From: Gemmatimonadaceae bacterium | Lineage (GTDB): Bacteria; Gemmatimonadota; Gemmatimonadetes; Gemmatimonadales; Gemmatimonadaceae | Assembly: GCA_025358925.1 (NCBI GenBank) | Contig: JANYHT010000065.1 | Span: 1-64,000, forward strand | Length of the DNA: 64,000 nt | Direction of reading: 5' to 3' | Shown: positions 1-9,341 of the stretch, piece by piece | How the letters are laid out: every line of letters starts with the position of its first letter | Numbering within the stretch: position 1 is the stretch's first letter | Program-made: the position numbers and the translations under genes | The notes under the pieces: model-generated | Database searches by the model: none | The model's input: only the letters and a program-made list of their open reading frames with translations | What the model was told of the DNA's origin: nothing

Positions 1-1
1 C

Positions 2-1393
2 GGTCCGGCGATCAACTCAATCATCATGGTCAATCCGAGTGCGCTGGCTACCGCAGACTCACTCGATGTGCGCTATGCACGTGGCGGACCGGTAGGTGCG
101 CTGCACTGCATTCCGATGATTGTGAAGGACAATTTTGAAACGGCTGGGTTGCAAACAACAGCCGGGTCGTTGGCGCTTGAGGGATGGAAGCCGCTGCAAG
201 ACGCGACGATGGTCGCGCGTATTCGCGCCGCCGGTGCGATAGTATTGGCCAAGTCCAATCTCGCCGAGTGGGCGTTCACGCCGTTTGAAACGGTGAGTTC
301 TATTTTGCCGGGGTATACGCGCAATCCGTATGCGTTGGATCGTGTGACTGCCGGCTCGAGTGGGGGAACGGCGGCCGCAATTGCGGCAAACTTTGGCGAG
401 GTTGGACTAGGGAGCGATACTGGGAATTCTATTCGCGGGCCGTCGTCGCATTTAGCGCTTGTCGGTATCCGGTCGACGATGGGGCTGACGTCGCGCGCTG
501 GAGTGGTGCCGCTGAGTGCGGTGGCCGATGTGGCCGGCCCGATGGCACGTACCGTTGCTGATGCGGTTGCAGTGTTGGATGTGGTTGCCGCGAGCGATCC
601 AGCAGATCCAGTAACTGAGCCCGCCGATAGTAAACGTGAGAAGGACTACCGCCAGTCGTTGGTGCCGGGTGCGCTCAAGGGTGCGCGCATTGGCATTCTG
701 CGCCAAGCGTATGAGCGTGCGTCGCTCGACGCCGAAGTGAATGCGGTATTTCTGCGCGCCGTGGACGCGCTGAAGGCGCAGGGTGCAATTATTGTGGATC
801 CGGCGCGTGTCGATTCACTCGATGTTATTCAGCGTCGGCAGCAAGGTGGGTGTAACCGGTTTAAAGCCGATCTTGAGCGCTACTTTGCGGCTCGCGGTTC
901 AAACGCGCCGGTCAAAACGATCGAGGCGGTGTTGCAGAGTCGAAAGTTTCATCCTACAGTCGAACAGCGATTGCGGGATGCGGCGCAAGCGACTGAACTG
1001 CCTGAGCAAAGCGCGGGATGTATCAGCCGCGAAAAGGTGCGTGACGCGTTGCGCGTTGCCGTCCTACAAATGATGGACTCGCTCAAACTCGATGCACTGG
1101 TGTATCCCACATGGAGCAATCCGCCGCGTTTGATTGGCGATCTCAACACGCCGGCTGGCGATAACAGTCAGTTGTTCGCACCAAGTACGGGGTTTCCAGC
1201 GATAACGGTGCCGATGGGATACACGCGGGGCGATGTGCTGCCTGCCGGCATGACGTTTTTTGGCCGTCCGTGGAGCGAGGGAACGTTGATTACGCTGGCG
1301 TATGGGTACGAGCAGGCCACGAAGCTTCGTCGTGCGCCGAGTACGGTACCGGCGTTAGCTGTTGTTTCGCTCAAAAGAAAGAAAACAACCTGA
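2..1393 (+). CDS. Amidase (amidase signature family), 5' end truncated by window start
   Basis: The frame is open upstream of the listed Met (GPAINSIIMVNPSAL...); contains IVKDNFETAGLQTTAGS and the Gly/Ser-rich AGSSGGTAAAIAANFGEVGLGSDTGNSIRGPSS signature. Confidence 0.92.
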   Translation, partial: GPAINSIIMVNPSALATADSLDVRYARGGPVGALHCIPMIVKDNFETAGLQTTAGSLALEGWKPLQDATMVARIRAAGAIVLAKSNLAEWAFTPFETVSSILPGYTRNPYALDRVTAGSSGGTAAAIAANFGEVGLGSDTGNSIRGPSSHLALVGIRSTMGLTSRAGVVPLSAVADVAGPMARTVADAVAVLDVVAASDPADPVTEPADSKREKDYRQSLVPGALKGARIGILRQAYERASLDAEVNAVFLRAVDALKAQGAIIVDPARVDSLDVIQRRQQGGCNRFKADLERYFAARGSNAPVKTIEAVLQSRKFHPTVEQRLRDAAQATELPEQSAGCISREKVRDALRVAVLQMMDSLKLDALVYPTWSNPPRLIGDLNTPAGDNSQLFAPSTGFPAITVPMGYTRGDVLPAGMTFFGRPWSEGTLITLAYGYEQATKLRRAPSTVPALAVVSLKRKKTT

Positions 1394-1505
1394 CCGCCAA
1401 TGTCGCGGATAACGCGAATTTGATTGGCTCAGGTTCCGACGTATTCGCGTCATTCGCGGTCAACATTTTTCTTTGTAAACATCAAATTCTACCGAGAACA
1501 CAGCG

Positions 1506-2351
1506 ATGGCACGTGTTGCCGTTTTAGGGATGGGATTGTTGGGCAGCGGATTCGCCGAAGGGTTGTTGTCCCGCGGCGGTACTGATGTCGCGGTTTGGAA
1601 TCGTACGAGCGCCAAAACTGCACCACTCGTTGCTCTTGGAGCCACAGCATTTGGCGACGTCTCGGACGCCGTGATTGGCGTCGAGCGCGTACATCTTGTT
1701 CTGCTCGATGACGATATTGTCGATGCCACAATCGCCGAGTTTAAACACGCGTTAAGTCCGACAACAATCATCGTTGATCACACCACGACGCGTCCGGATC
1801 GCACTGCCGCTCGTGCTGCGGCTCTTGATGCAGAGGGCCTGGAATATCTGCACGCACCGGTAATGATGGGCCCCGGCGCAGCACGGACGGCGAAAGGTAT
1901 GATGCTCGTTGCCGGTCCGAACGAACGATTTGCCCGTGTGCGTGAGGCGCTTGCGCAGATGACCGGAGAACTTTGGCACGTTGGTGAACGCCCCGATTTG
2001 GCATCGGCGTACAAACTGTTTGGAAACGCGACCATTCTGTCGCTCGTTGGCGTGCTCGCCGATGTGATGCGCATGGCTGACGCCGCGGGGGTTGATCGCG
2101 AGGGCGCGATGCAGATGTTGTCGAAAGTGAGTCTCAGTGGTGGTGCGGGAACCAGAGGCGCGATGATGGTGTCGGGTAACTTCGATCCGCAATTCACCCT
2201 CAATGTCGCACGCAAAGATCTACGCTTGATGCTTGAGACTGCAGGTGCTGCGCCAACGCCAATGCTGCGCGCACTGGCCATGCACATGGATCAGTGCATA
2301 GCGAATGGTGACGGTGCGCGTGATGTGGCAGTGCTGGGGAATAGAGATTAG
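1506..2351 (+). CDS. NAD(P)-dependent oxidoreductase, 3-hydroxyisobutyrate dehydrogenase / 6-phosphogluconate dehydrogenase-like
   Basis: N-terminal Rossmann motif VAVLGMGLLGSGFAEGLLSRG, VWNRT, and APVMMGPGAARTAKGMMLVAG typical of beta-hydroxyacid dehydrogenases. Confidence 0.88.
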   Translation: MARVAVLGMGLLGSGFAEGLLSRGGTDVAVWNRTSAKTAPLVALGATAFGDVSDAVIGVERVHLVLLDDDIVDATIAEFKHALSPTTIIVDHTTTRPDRTAARAAALDAEGLEYLHAPVMMGPGAARTAKGMMLVAGPNERFARVREALAQMTGELWHVGERPDLASAYKLFGNATILSLVGVLADVMRMADAAGVDREGAMQMLSKVSLSGGAGTRGAMMVSGNFDPQFTLNVARKDLRLMLETAGAAPTPMLRALAMHMDQCIANGDGARDVAVLGNRD

Positions 2352-2411
2352 AGGTTGGGGATTAGGGATTAGGGATTAAGACCGCTCCTAATCCCTAGTC
2401 CCTAGTCCCTA
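2349..2411. repeat. Telomere-like heptamer array (GGGATTA)n / (TAATCCC)n arranged as an inverted repeat
   Basis: TTAGAGGTTGGGGATTAGGGATTAGGGATTAAGACCGCTCCTAATCCCTAGTCCCTAGTCCCTA lies between convergent genes; both flanking stop codons lie in repeat-like sequence. Confidence 0.9.
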
Positions 2412-3884
2412 TGCGTGCTGCATCAACCCCATCTCCGCCGCCACATCCACGCCCAACTTTGCCGCGACGCGCTGACCGTAGTCTTCATCAGCGCGATAGA
2501 AATGACAAATCTGCCGCACTTGTACCTCATGACGCGCTTGGCCGAGCACGCCGACGATGCGTGACGTAAGGCGTTCGCGATGCGCGTCGTCAAACATGCG
2601 ATATAAATTGCCAACCTGCGTGTAGTTGTCGTGATCCACCGTGCTATCAAAACGATCGACAATTGCTTCGCCCAACGCCCATGCCGGATCGGCGTACTTA
2701 GGCTCTGGCTTCGGTGAACCGGCAATCGTGTTCGGCCAGTAGTTGGGCTGATGTTGATAGTTCGCCGCATCGGCCAGCGCGCCATCACGCGTGTAATTCA
2801 TCACTGGACAACGAGGTTTGTTGACTGGGATTTGCGTGTGGTTTGCGCCTATACGATGAAGATGCGCGTCCGAGTAGCTCATGAGTCGCGCCTGCAACAT
2901 CTTATCCGGGCTCGCACCAATGCCCGGCACCAGCGCGCTCGGTTTAAACGCCGCTTGTTCAACTTCGGCGAAATAGTTCACGGGATTACGATTGAGCTCC
3001 AGTACGCCTACGTCGTGCATCGGAAAGTCTGCGTGCGGCCACACCTTGGTGAGGTCAAACGGATTCCAACGGAACTCGTCGGCCTGCGCCTGCGTCATGA
3101 TCTGCACCTGCATCGTCCATTTCGGATACTCACCGCGCTGGATGGCTGAAAACAGATCACGCTGGTGACTCTCTCGATCCGTGCCCATGATCGACGTGGA
3201 CTGTTCGTCCGTCAAATTGTGCACGCCCTGCTGTGTGCGGAAATGAAACTTCGTCCACACGCGTTCACCTTCATCGTTCATGAATGAATACGTGTGGCTA
3301 CCAAAGCCGTGCATGTGACGATACGTCGACGGAATACCGCGGTCCGAGAACAGGATAGTGACTTGATGCAATGACTCCGGACATTGCGACCAAAAATCCC
3401 ACTGCATGTCCATGTCGCGCAGGTTGGTTTGCGGCTGACGCTTTTGCGTATGGATGAAATTCTGAAATTTGTACGGGTCGCGCACGAAAAACACCGGCGT
3501 GTTATTGCCGACCAAGTCCCAATTGCCTTCGTCTGTGTAAAACTTCATCGCGAACCCGCGCACGTCGCGCTCGGCATCGGCAGCACCGCGCTCGCCTGCA
3601 ACCGTAGAGAAGCGCATAAATAATTCCGTCTGCTTGCCAATGTGCGCAAAAATGCTCGCGCGCGTGTACGTCGAAATATCGTTCGTCACCGTGAACGTGC
3701 CATACGCACCCGAACCCTTGGCGTGCACGGCGCGCTCAGGAATACGCTCGCGATTGAAATGCTGCATCTGCTCGAGAAGCGCGACGTCCTGCATCAGCAA
3801 CGGGCCGCGCGGACCCGCGGTGAGCGCTTGCTGCACGCCAATTGGCGCGCCATTCAGTGTGGTCAGCAGCGGATCTTGTGACAT
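2409..3884 (-). CDS. Monofunctional heme catalase
   Basis: RFSTVAGERGAADAERDVRGFAMKFYTDEGNWDLVGNNTPVFFVRDPYKF and the proximal heme motif region RLMSYSDAHLHRIGANHTQIPVN. Confidence 0.96.
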   Translation of the reverse strand: MSQDPLLTTLNGAPIGVQQALTAGPRGPLLMQDVALLEQMQHFNRERIPERAVHAKGSGAYGTFTVTNDISTYTRASIFAHIGKQTELFMRFSTVAGERGAADAERDVRGFAMKFYTDEGNWDLVGNNTPVFFVRDPYKFQNFIHTQKRQPQTNLRDMDMQWDFWSQCPESLHQVTILFSDRGIPSTYRHMHGFGSHTYSFMNDEGERVWTKFHFRTQQGVHNLTDEQSTSIMGTDRESHQRDLFSAIQRGEYPKWTMQVQIMTQAQADEFRWNPFDLTKVWPHADFPMHDVGVLELNRNPVNYFAEVEQAAFKPSALVPGIGASPDKMLQARLMSYSDAHLHRIGANHTQIPVNKPRCPVMNYTRDGALADAANYQHQPNYWPNTIAGSPKPEPKYADPAWALGEAIVDRFDSTVDHDNYTQVGNLYRMFDDAHRERLTSRIVGVLGQARHEVQVRQICHFYRADEDYGQRVAAKLGVDVAAEMGLMQHA

Positions 3885-3944
3885 AGCGGAGCCTCGGAAG
3901 GGTTAACGCAGGGATTGGTCCCGTGCGGAAGATGACAGTGTGGG

Positions 3945-3994
3945 CTATAGCTCACAATTGGCAATAGTTGATGAGTCCTATAGAATTATACTAT
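3945..3994. promoter_or_regulatory. Putative OxyR/LysR binding region in the catalase-oxyR divergent intergenic region
   Basis: CTATAG at 3945-3950 and 3978-3983; ATAG-N7-CTAT at 3980-3994 (ATAGAATTATACTAT) overlapping the oxyR start codon. Confidence 0.5.
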
Positions 3995-4877
3995 GGAGAC
4001 CGGATTGTTACGAGCATTCGTGGACACGGCAGAGGCTGGATCTGTTAGCAGAGCGGCACGTCGTTTGGGGATCGCGCAGCCCTCGCTGAGTGTCCAGCTC
4101 AAACGGCTTGAAGCTCATCTCGCAGTACGACTATTTGATCGTCATGGTCGGGGCATCGCGCTCACGGACGCCGGTCGCCTGCTTCTGCCGCGGGCGCGTC
4201 GCATTCTCGACGATATTCGCACTGCCGAGGAGTCGCTACGACGGGAAGTTTCCGCTGGCGAGGGCGCGATCATCGTTGGGGCAATTCCAACCATCGCGCC
4301 GTTTCTCATTCCACCGGTTCTCGGACAGCTGCGCACGGCGTTCCCCAATGCTTGTGTGGAAATCCGCGAGGATTACTCAGCGCAACTCGCCGAGGCGCTC
4401 GCCGACAACCTACTCGATCTCGCTATTGTCGCTGCGCCATTTGCATATGACGCGGCCGAACTCGAATCGCTAGGACGGGAGGCGTTGCTCGTTGCGGTAC
4501 CAAGCGCGCACGAGGCGGCACAGCATGGGCGAATGACGGTAGAGTCGCTACGCGTCGACAACACGGTGACGTTGGATCGCGCGCATTGCCTCGGCGAGCA
4601 GATCGCTGGTTTCTGTAGCAGCAGACAAATCACACCAAATGTTGCGTGTCGCACCACGCAACTGACCACCGTATTTGCGATGGTCGCTGCGGGCGTTGGG
4701 GTGTCGATCGTTCCCGCGATGGCGACACGCGCGTTCTCCGATGCGCGTCACGTGTTCGTGCCGCTCGACGGCGTCACGCTGGATCGGGAGATCGTCGTCG
4801 CGTGGCGACGGGATCGCACGCGCTCTCCATTAGCACGTGCATTTGTTGATCTCGTGCGCGCGGAACTGGTGGGCTAA
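3993..4877 (+). CDS. oxyR: LysR-family hydrogen peroxide sensor OxyR
   Basis: LysR HTH at N-terminus (LLRAFVDTAEAGSVSRAARRLGIAQPSLSVQLKRLE); contains HCLGEQIAGFC, matching the OxyR redox cysteine pair (Cys-X8-Cys, as in HCLRDQAMGFC); followed by MVAAGVGVSIVPA; divergent from catalase. Confidence 0.88.
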   Translation: METGLLRAFVDTAEAGSVSRAARRLGIAQPSLSVQLKRLEAHLAVRLFDRHGRGIALTDAGRLLLPRARRILDDIRTAEESLRREVSAGEGAIIVGAIPTIAPFLIPPVLGQLRTAFPNACVEIREDYSAQLAEALADNLLDLAIVAAPFAYDAAELESLGREALLVAVPSAHEAAQHGRMTVESLRVDNTVTLDRAHCLGEQIAGFCSSRQITPNVACRTTQLTTVFAMVAAGVGVSIVPAMATRAFSDARHVFVPLDGVTLDREIVVAWRRDRTRSPLARAFVDLVRAELVG

Positions 4878-4975
4878 GGGATAGGGGATAGGGGATAGGG
4901 GGTTAGGGATTAGGGGTTAAGTAATAAACAACTTCCTAATCCCTAATCCCTAATCCCTAATTCCTAATCCCTACG
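4875..4975. repeat. Telomere-like heptamer array, long inverted repeat
   Basis: TAAGGGATAGGGGATAGGGGATAGGGGGTTAGGGATTAGGGGTTAAG - loop - TCCTAATCCCTAATCCCTAATCCCTAATTCCTAATCCCTA; supplies the stop of the RND gene and abuts the oxyR stop. Confidence 0.92.
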
Positions 4976-7900
4976 CGGCCATCGAGCTTCTGCCGCGGCG
5001 TACACGGCCGGAAGGACGAAGAGGGTCAGTAACGTCGATGTCAGTAACCCACCAATCACCACCGATGCCAGCGGTCGTTGCACCTCCGACCCGGGACTTG
5101 TGGACAGTGCCATCGGAATGAACCCGAAGCCCGCGACGAGCGCGGTCATGAGCACCGGGCGAAACCGCGTGATCGCACCTTCGCGAATTGCATTATCAGC
5201 GCTGTGACCCGCACGTCGCAAATCATTGACATAGGCCAGAAGCACCACGCCATTGAGCACCGCAACGCCGAACAGCGCGATAAATCCAACAGCGCTACTT
5301 AAGCTCAAGTTGAGATGGCGTATCCACAGCATGGCCACGCCGCCAACAAGCGCGAACGGCACGTTGAGCATCACGATGAAAGCTTGACGAGCGCTCCCAA
5401 AGCTCGCATACAGCAATCCACCGATAATCAGCAGCACAATCGGCACAACCACGAACAATCGTTGCAGCGCGCGTTGTTGATTTTCAAACTGTCCTCCGTA
5501 TGTCACGTAGTATCCGGCGGGTATCGTCACGCGACGTGCGACTTCCCGCTGAACGTCGGCAGCAAACCCGCCCAGATCACGTCCGCGCACATTGCTTTGC
5601 ACCACGGTCACGCGTCGCCCGTTTTCGTGGTCGATGGTTTCCGGGCCCTCGACAACACGCACGGCGGCAACTTGCGACAGCGCGATACGCGCACCGCTGG
5701 GTGTGGTGAGCAGCAGCTCTTCAATTGCTTTGGGCGAACTACGGTAGCTTTCGGAAAGTCGGACAACAATTGGAAAGCGACGCCGACCGTCAGTGACCAC
5801 AGACGCGGTACGACCGCCAATGGATGCTTGGACGACATCGCGCACGTCGGAGACATTCATGCCGTAACGTGCCAGCGCAGCGCGATCAAGATCCAACTCC
5901 ACTTGCATCGCACCAGCACTGACGCGTACCGACGCGTCCGCGGCCCCTTTTATCGACTCGACCACGGCGCGAATCTCCTCGGCCTTTTGTTGCAGGATAG
6001 GTAGGCTGTCGCCGAAGATCTTCACGCCGAGCTGGGTGCGTACGCCAGACATGACTTCGCCGAGTCGCATGGCCATCGGTGCAGAAAAATCAATGTCGAG
6101 ACCGGGAATGGTTCCGAGCGCTGAATCCATCGCGGCGATCAACTGCTCGCGTGGTCGTGCCTTAGACGTGCCTGGCTTAAAGAGCACATACACATCGGCT
6201 TCGTACAACCCCATCGTTTCCGTTGCGAGATCAGGACGACCGAGATTGGTGACGACACTGGCCACTTCCGGAAAGCGAAGCAGCGTACGCTCCACGTCGT
6301 GCGAGATGCTTGTACCATTGGCGAGCGCGGTACTCGGCAAGCGGCGAGTCTCGATCAAAAGCGAGCCTTCGTCTAACACGGGCATGAACTCGCTCCCCAG
6401 GAACGGCACGGTGAGGAGCGTTGCTGTGAGCACGACGAAGGCGCTGCTGATCGTGACGCGTTTATGACTGAGCACCCCGTCGAGTGCTCGCTGATAGCGC
6501 AGCGTGAGCGCCTCGAACCACCGATTGGGTGTTTCTCGCACGTTTTGTAACAAGAAAACGGCAAGCGCCGGAACGTATGTGAGTGCAAGTAGCAATGAGC
6601 CAAGCACCGCGACGCACACCGCAAACGCCATTGGGGCAAACATGCGGCCTTCGAGGCCCTCCAGACTAAAAATTGGTATGTACACGGCAATGATGATGCA
6701 CACGCCGAAGACGATGGGACGTCCGACTTCGAACGCCGCGTCTCGAATCAGCGCGGTCCGCTCGCTTGTTGTTGCACCAGGCGCATGGCCGAGTCGTCGT
6801 ACGAAGTTTTCGACCATCACGATCGACGCATCAACCAACAGTCCGAAATCGAGGGCACCCAGACTCATCAAATTTGCCGACACATTAAATCGCCGCATCA
6901 GTATGAACGCCACGCAGAGCGATAACGGAATGACAGACGCGACGATGAGCGACGCGCGGACATTACGTAAAAACAGAAAAAGGATGAGCGTGACAAGCAG
7001 CCCGCCTTCGAACAAATTGCGGAACACGGTGCTCGTGGTTCGGTCAACCACGTCGCCTTGGTTGTAGAACGGTCGAATACGTACCCCGCTCGGAAGTAGC
7101 GGTTTGATCGTTTCGAGACGAACGAGCACGCGCGCAATGACCTCGCGACTGTTGGCGCCCTTGAGGATGACCACCGTGCCGGACAACGCTTCTCCAATGC
7201 TGTCACGTGTCACGGCGCCTTCCCGTGGCATTGGCCCAATTTGCACAATCGCCACGTCGCGCACATAAATCGGCGTGCCGCGCGCACGTGTGCTCACGAC
7301 AATATTGGCGATATCGGTCGCGTTCGACACACGTCCAAGTCCGCGCACCCGCAGCCGCTCTCCGCGGTCTTCGATATATCCTGCGCCGAAGTTGTCGTTG
7401 TTGTTCGCTAGCGCGACTTCAAGATCGTGCAGAGTGAGGTTAAATCCTGCCAGTTTTGCCGCGTCAACTTGCACCTGAAATTGTTGCACCATGCCGCCCC
7501 ACGAGTTGATATCAGCGACACCAGGTATCGTGCGCAGTTGAGGGCGAATCACGTAGTCCTGGACATTCTTGATCTCGATGGGCGACAGCGAGTCAGACTC
7601 TACAAGATACTGAAAGACTTCGCCCATCGCGCTGGCGGGCGGGCCGAGCATCGACTGTATGCCCGCGGGGAGATCCATCGCCGCGTCAAGCATCCGCTGC
7701 TGCACCTGCGCGCGAGCAAAATACAAATCGACATCATCGTTGAATGTCACCGTGATGACGGACACTCCAGCTTTCGAAATGGAGCGAACATCCTCGGTAC
7801 GCGGCATACCGAGCATGGCCGTTTCCATTGGATAGCTGATTTGCTTTTCAACTTCCTCGGTCGACAATCCTGGAGCGCTCGTCATAACGAGCACCTGATT

Positions 7901-8032
7901 CGGTGTCAAATCAGGGAATGCATCGAACGTGATGGTGGAGAATGCCCACACGCCACCGGCAACGACGACGAGTACGCCCGCGATGACCGCGATACGAAAG
8001 CGGAGAGAGAGGGCAATGATCGCGTTAATCAT
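4964..8032 (-). CDS. Heavy-metal efflux RND transporter, CzcA/CusA family
   Basis: 1022 aa; FDAFPDLTPNQVLVMTSAPGLSTEEVEKQISYPMETAMLGMP and DFGLLVDASIVMVENFVRRLG, typical of HME-RND pumps. Confidence 0.95.
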   Translation of the reverse strand: MINAIIALSLRFRIAVIAGVLVVVAGGVWAFSTITFDAFPDLTPNQVLVMTSAPGLSTEEVEKQISYPMETAMLGMPRTEDVRSISKAGVSVITVTFNDDVDLYFARAQVQQRMLDAAMDLPAGIQSMLGPPASAMGEVFQYLVESDSLSPIEIKNVQDYVIRPQLRTIPGVADINSWGGMVQQFQVQVDAAKLAGFNLTLHDLEVALANNNDNFGAGYIEDRGERLRVRGLGRVSNATDIANIVVSTRARGTPIYVRDVAIVQIGPMPREGAVTRDSIGEALSGTVVILKGANSREVIARVLVRLETIKPLLPSGVRIRPFYNQGDVVDRTTSTVFRNLFEGGLLVTLILFLFLRNVRASLIVASVIPLSLCVAFILMRRFNVSANLMSLGALDFGLLVDASIVMVENFVRRLGHAPGATTSERTALIRDAAFEVGRPIVFGVCIIIAVYIPIFSLEGLEGRMFAPMAFAVCVAVLGSLLLALTYVPALAVFLLQNVRETPNRWFEALTLRYQRALDGVLSHKRVTISSAFVVLTATLLTVPFLGSEFMPVLDEGSLLIETRRLPSTALANGTSISHDVERTLLRFPEVASVVTNLGRPDLATETMGLYEADVYVLFKPGTSKARPREQLIAAMDSALGTIPGLDIDFSAPMAMRLGEVMSGVRTQLGVKIFGDSLPILQQKAEEIRAVVESIKGAADASVRVSAGAMQVELDLDRAALARYGMNVSDVRDVVQASIGGRTASVVTDGRRRFPIVVRLSESYRSSPKAIEELLLTTPSGARIALSQVAAVRVVEGPETIDHENGRRVTVVQSNVRGRDLGGFAADVQREVARRVTIPAGYYVTYGGQFENQQRALQRLFVVVPIVLLIIGGLLYASFGSARQAFIVMLNVPFALVGGVAMLWIRHLNLSLSSAVGFIALFGVAVLNGVVLLAYVNDLRRAGHSADNAIREGAITRFRPVLMTALVAGFGFIPMALSTSPGSEVQRPLASVVIGGLLTSTLLTLFVLPAVYAAAEARWPRRD

Positions 8033-8033
8033 G

Positions 8034-9341
8034 TCACATCTCCATCTTCGGCATGCTTGACCGCAGCAATTGCGATTTCACTGCGAATGCGCCCGTTACG
8101 ACAATGAGATCACCAACGGCGAGACCTCGCACGATCGCGGTCCGGGATAGTTGCGTAACACCGATATCGACCGGACGCGAAGTGAAGGTTGCGCCGCCAT
8201 TGGCGTTTGGGCGAGCGACGAAAACGACCAATGCGTTACCCACGCGTTGCACCGCCGAATCCGGTACGGTGATTGCGCGCTGATTTGCTTGGACCAACCA
8301 CACTTTCGCGAACATTTCCGGGCGCAGTACGCCGCGTGCATCCGCGACAACCGCGCGAACGGGCAGCGCTCTGGTGAGTGAGTCGAACGTGCCGGACACA
8401 CTTTGTATGCGAGCATCGAAGGTATCGCGGGCCGCTGCGCCGACAACGAAGCGTAAACGCATGCCGACGCGCATCGTTGCGGCATCTGACTCTGGTACCG
8501 AGACGCTTAGCCAAAGTCGTGTGGGATCAGCGATGGTGATCAGCGGCATTCCCGCCATGACAACGGCCCCGGGCATCACGTCGCGCGATGTGACGACACC
8601 GGCGATGGGGGCACGGAGCACGATCTGCCCTGCAACACTCTCCACGCCAAGCTGGGCGATGACGGACTTCACACGTGCAAGTTCCGCCTGTGCCTGCGCA
8701 AGCGCCGCTTGCGCTAGTTCGTCGTCGGCGACTGCGCGCTCGACGTCTTGACGCGGAATGGCTTTCAACGCGAGTAGTCGCTCCGCGCGATCACGGGCAC
8801 TGCGCGAATATGCGGCTGCCGCCTTTCTTGAGTTGACCTCGGCATCACCCTTCGATTTGTCCGACAGCACCATCGCCGCTTGCTGACTTTGCATCGTGAC
8901 TAAGCGATCGCCAATCGCAACGTGCTCACCCGGACTCACGTGGACCGTCAGCACACGACCTTCGGTCAAGGCGCCGAGTCTCCGCGAGTGATCTTCGTTA
9001 GTCGTGATGCGCCCGGGCAGTTCTACTGAGCCAGCGATAGCGCGTTCACTCGCCGATTCCCATCGGATCACGCCATTTTTCAACTCTGCGGCGGAGAGGG
9101 TGACGGTGCCTGCGGCAACAGACGCGCTGTCCGTAGGTCTCTTGCTCATACCCGGCATTTCTTTCATGTCGGGCATGTCCGTCATGGGCGATATCGCCTG
9201 CGCGCTGTCGCTCTTTGCGGTGGGTTGCTTCGCGCCACACGCACTGACCATCGTCACCACAACGAATGCCGCACCGACCGTGCGGAGCAGACGTAACGAC
9301 GGAAGGCATCGAGGCAGCAAACGACGAGTTGTATCGATCAT
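8034..9341 (-). CDS. Efflux RND periplasmic adaptor subunit (CzcB/CusB-like lipoprotein) with Met-rich N-terminal segment
   Basis: Lipobox-like VSACG; barrel-sandwich and beta-barrel adaptor motifs; MTDMPDMKEMPGM motif; abuts the RND gene. Confidence 0.92.
   Translation of the reverse strand: MIDTTRRLLPRCLPSLRLLRTVGAAFVVVTMVSACGAKQPTAKSDSAQAISPMTDMPDMKEMPGMSKRPTDSASVAAGTVTLSAAELKNGVIRWESASERAIAGSVELPGRITTNEDHSRRLGALTEGRVLTVHVSPGEHVAIGDRLVTMQSQQAAMVLSDKSKGDAEVNSRKAAAAYSRSARDRAERLLALKAIPRQDVERAVADDELAQAALAQAQAELARVKSVIAQLGVESVAGQIVLRAPIAGVVTSRDVMPGAVVMAGMPLITIADPTRLWLSVSVPESDAATMRVGMRLRFVVGAAARDTFDARIQSVSGTFDSLTRALPVRAVVADARGVLRPEMFAKVWLVQANQRAITVPDSAVQRVGNALVVFVARPNANGGATFTSRPVDIGVTQLSRTAIVRGLAVGDLIVVTGAFAVKSQLLRSSMPKMEM

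Noticed and set aside
2349-4975. Interpretation of heptamer arrays as a CRISPR array
   Set aside because: Units are contiguous 7-mers with no unique spacers and no cas genes nearby.
5315-6004. 229-aa plus-strand ORF antisense to the RND pump
   Set aside because: His/Arg-rich, no recognisable motif; the pump on the other strand is unambiguous.
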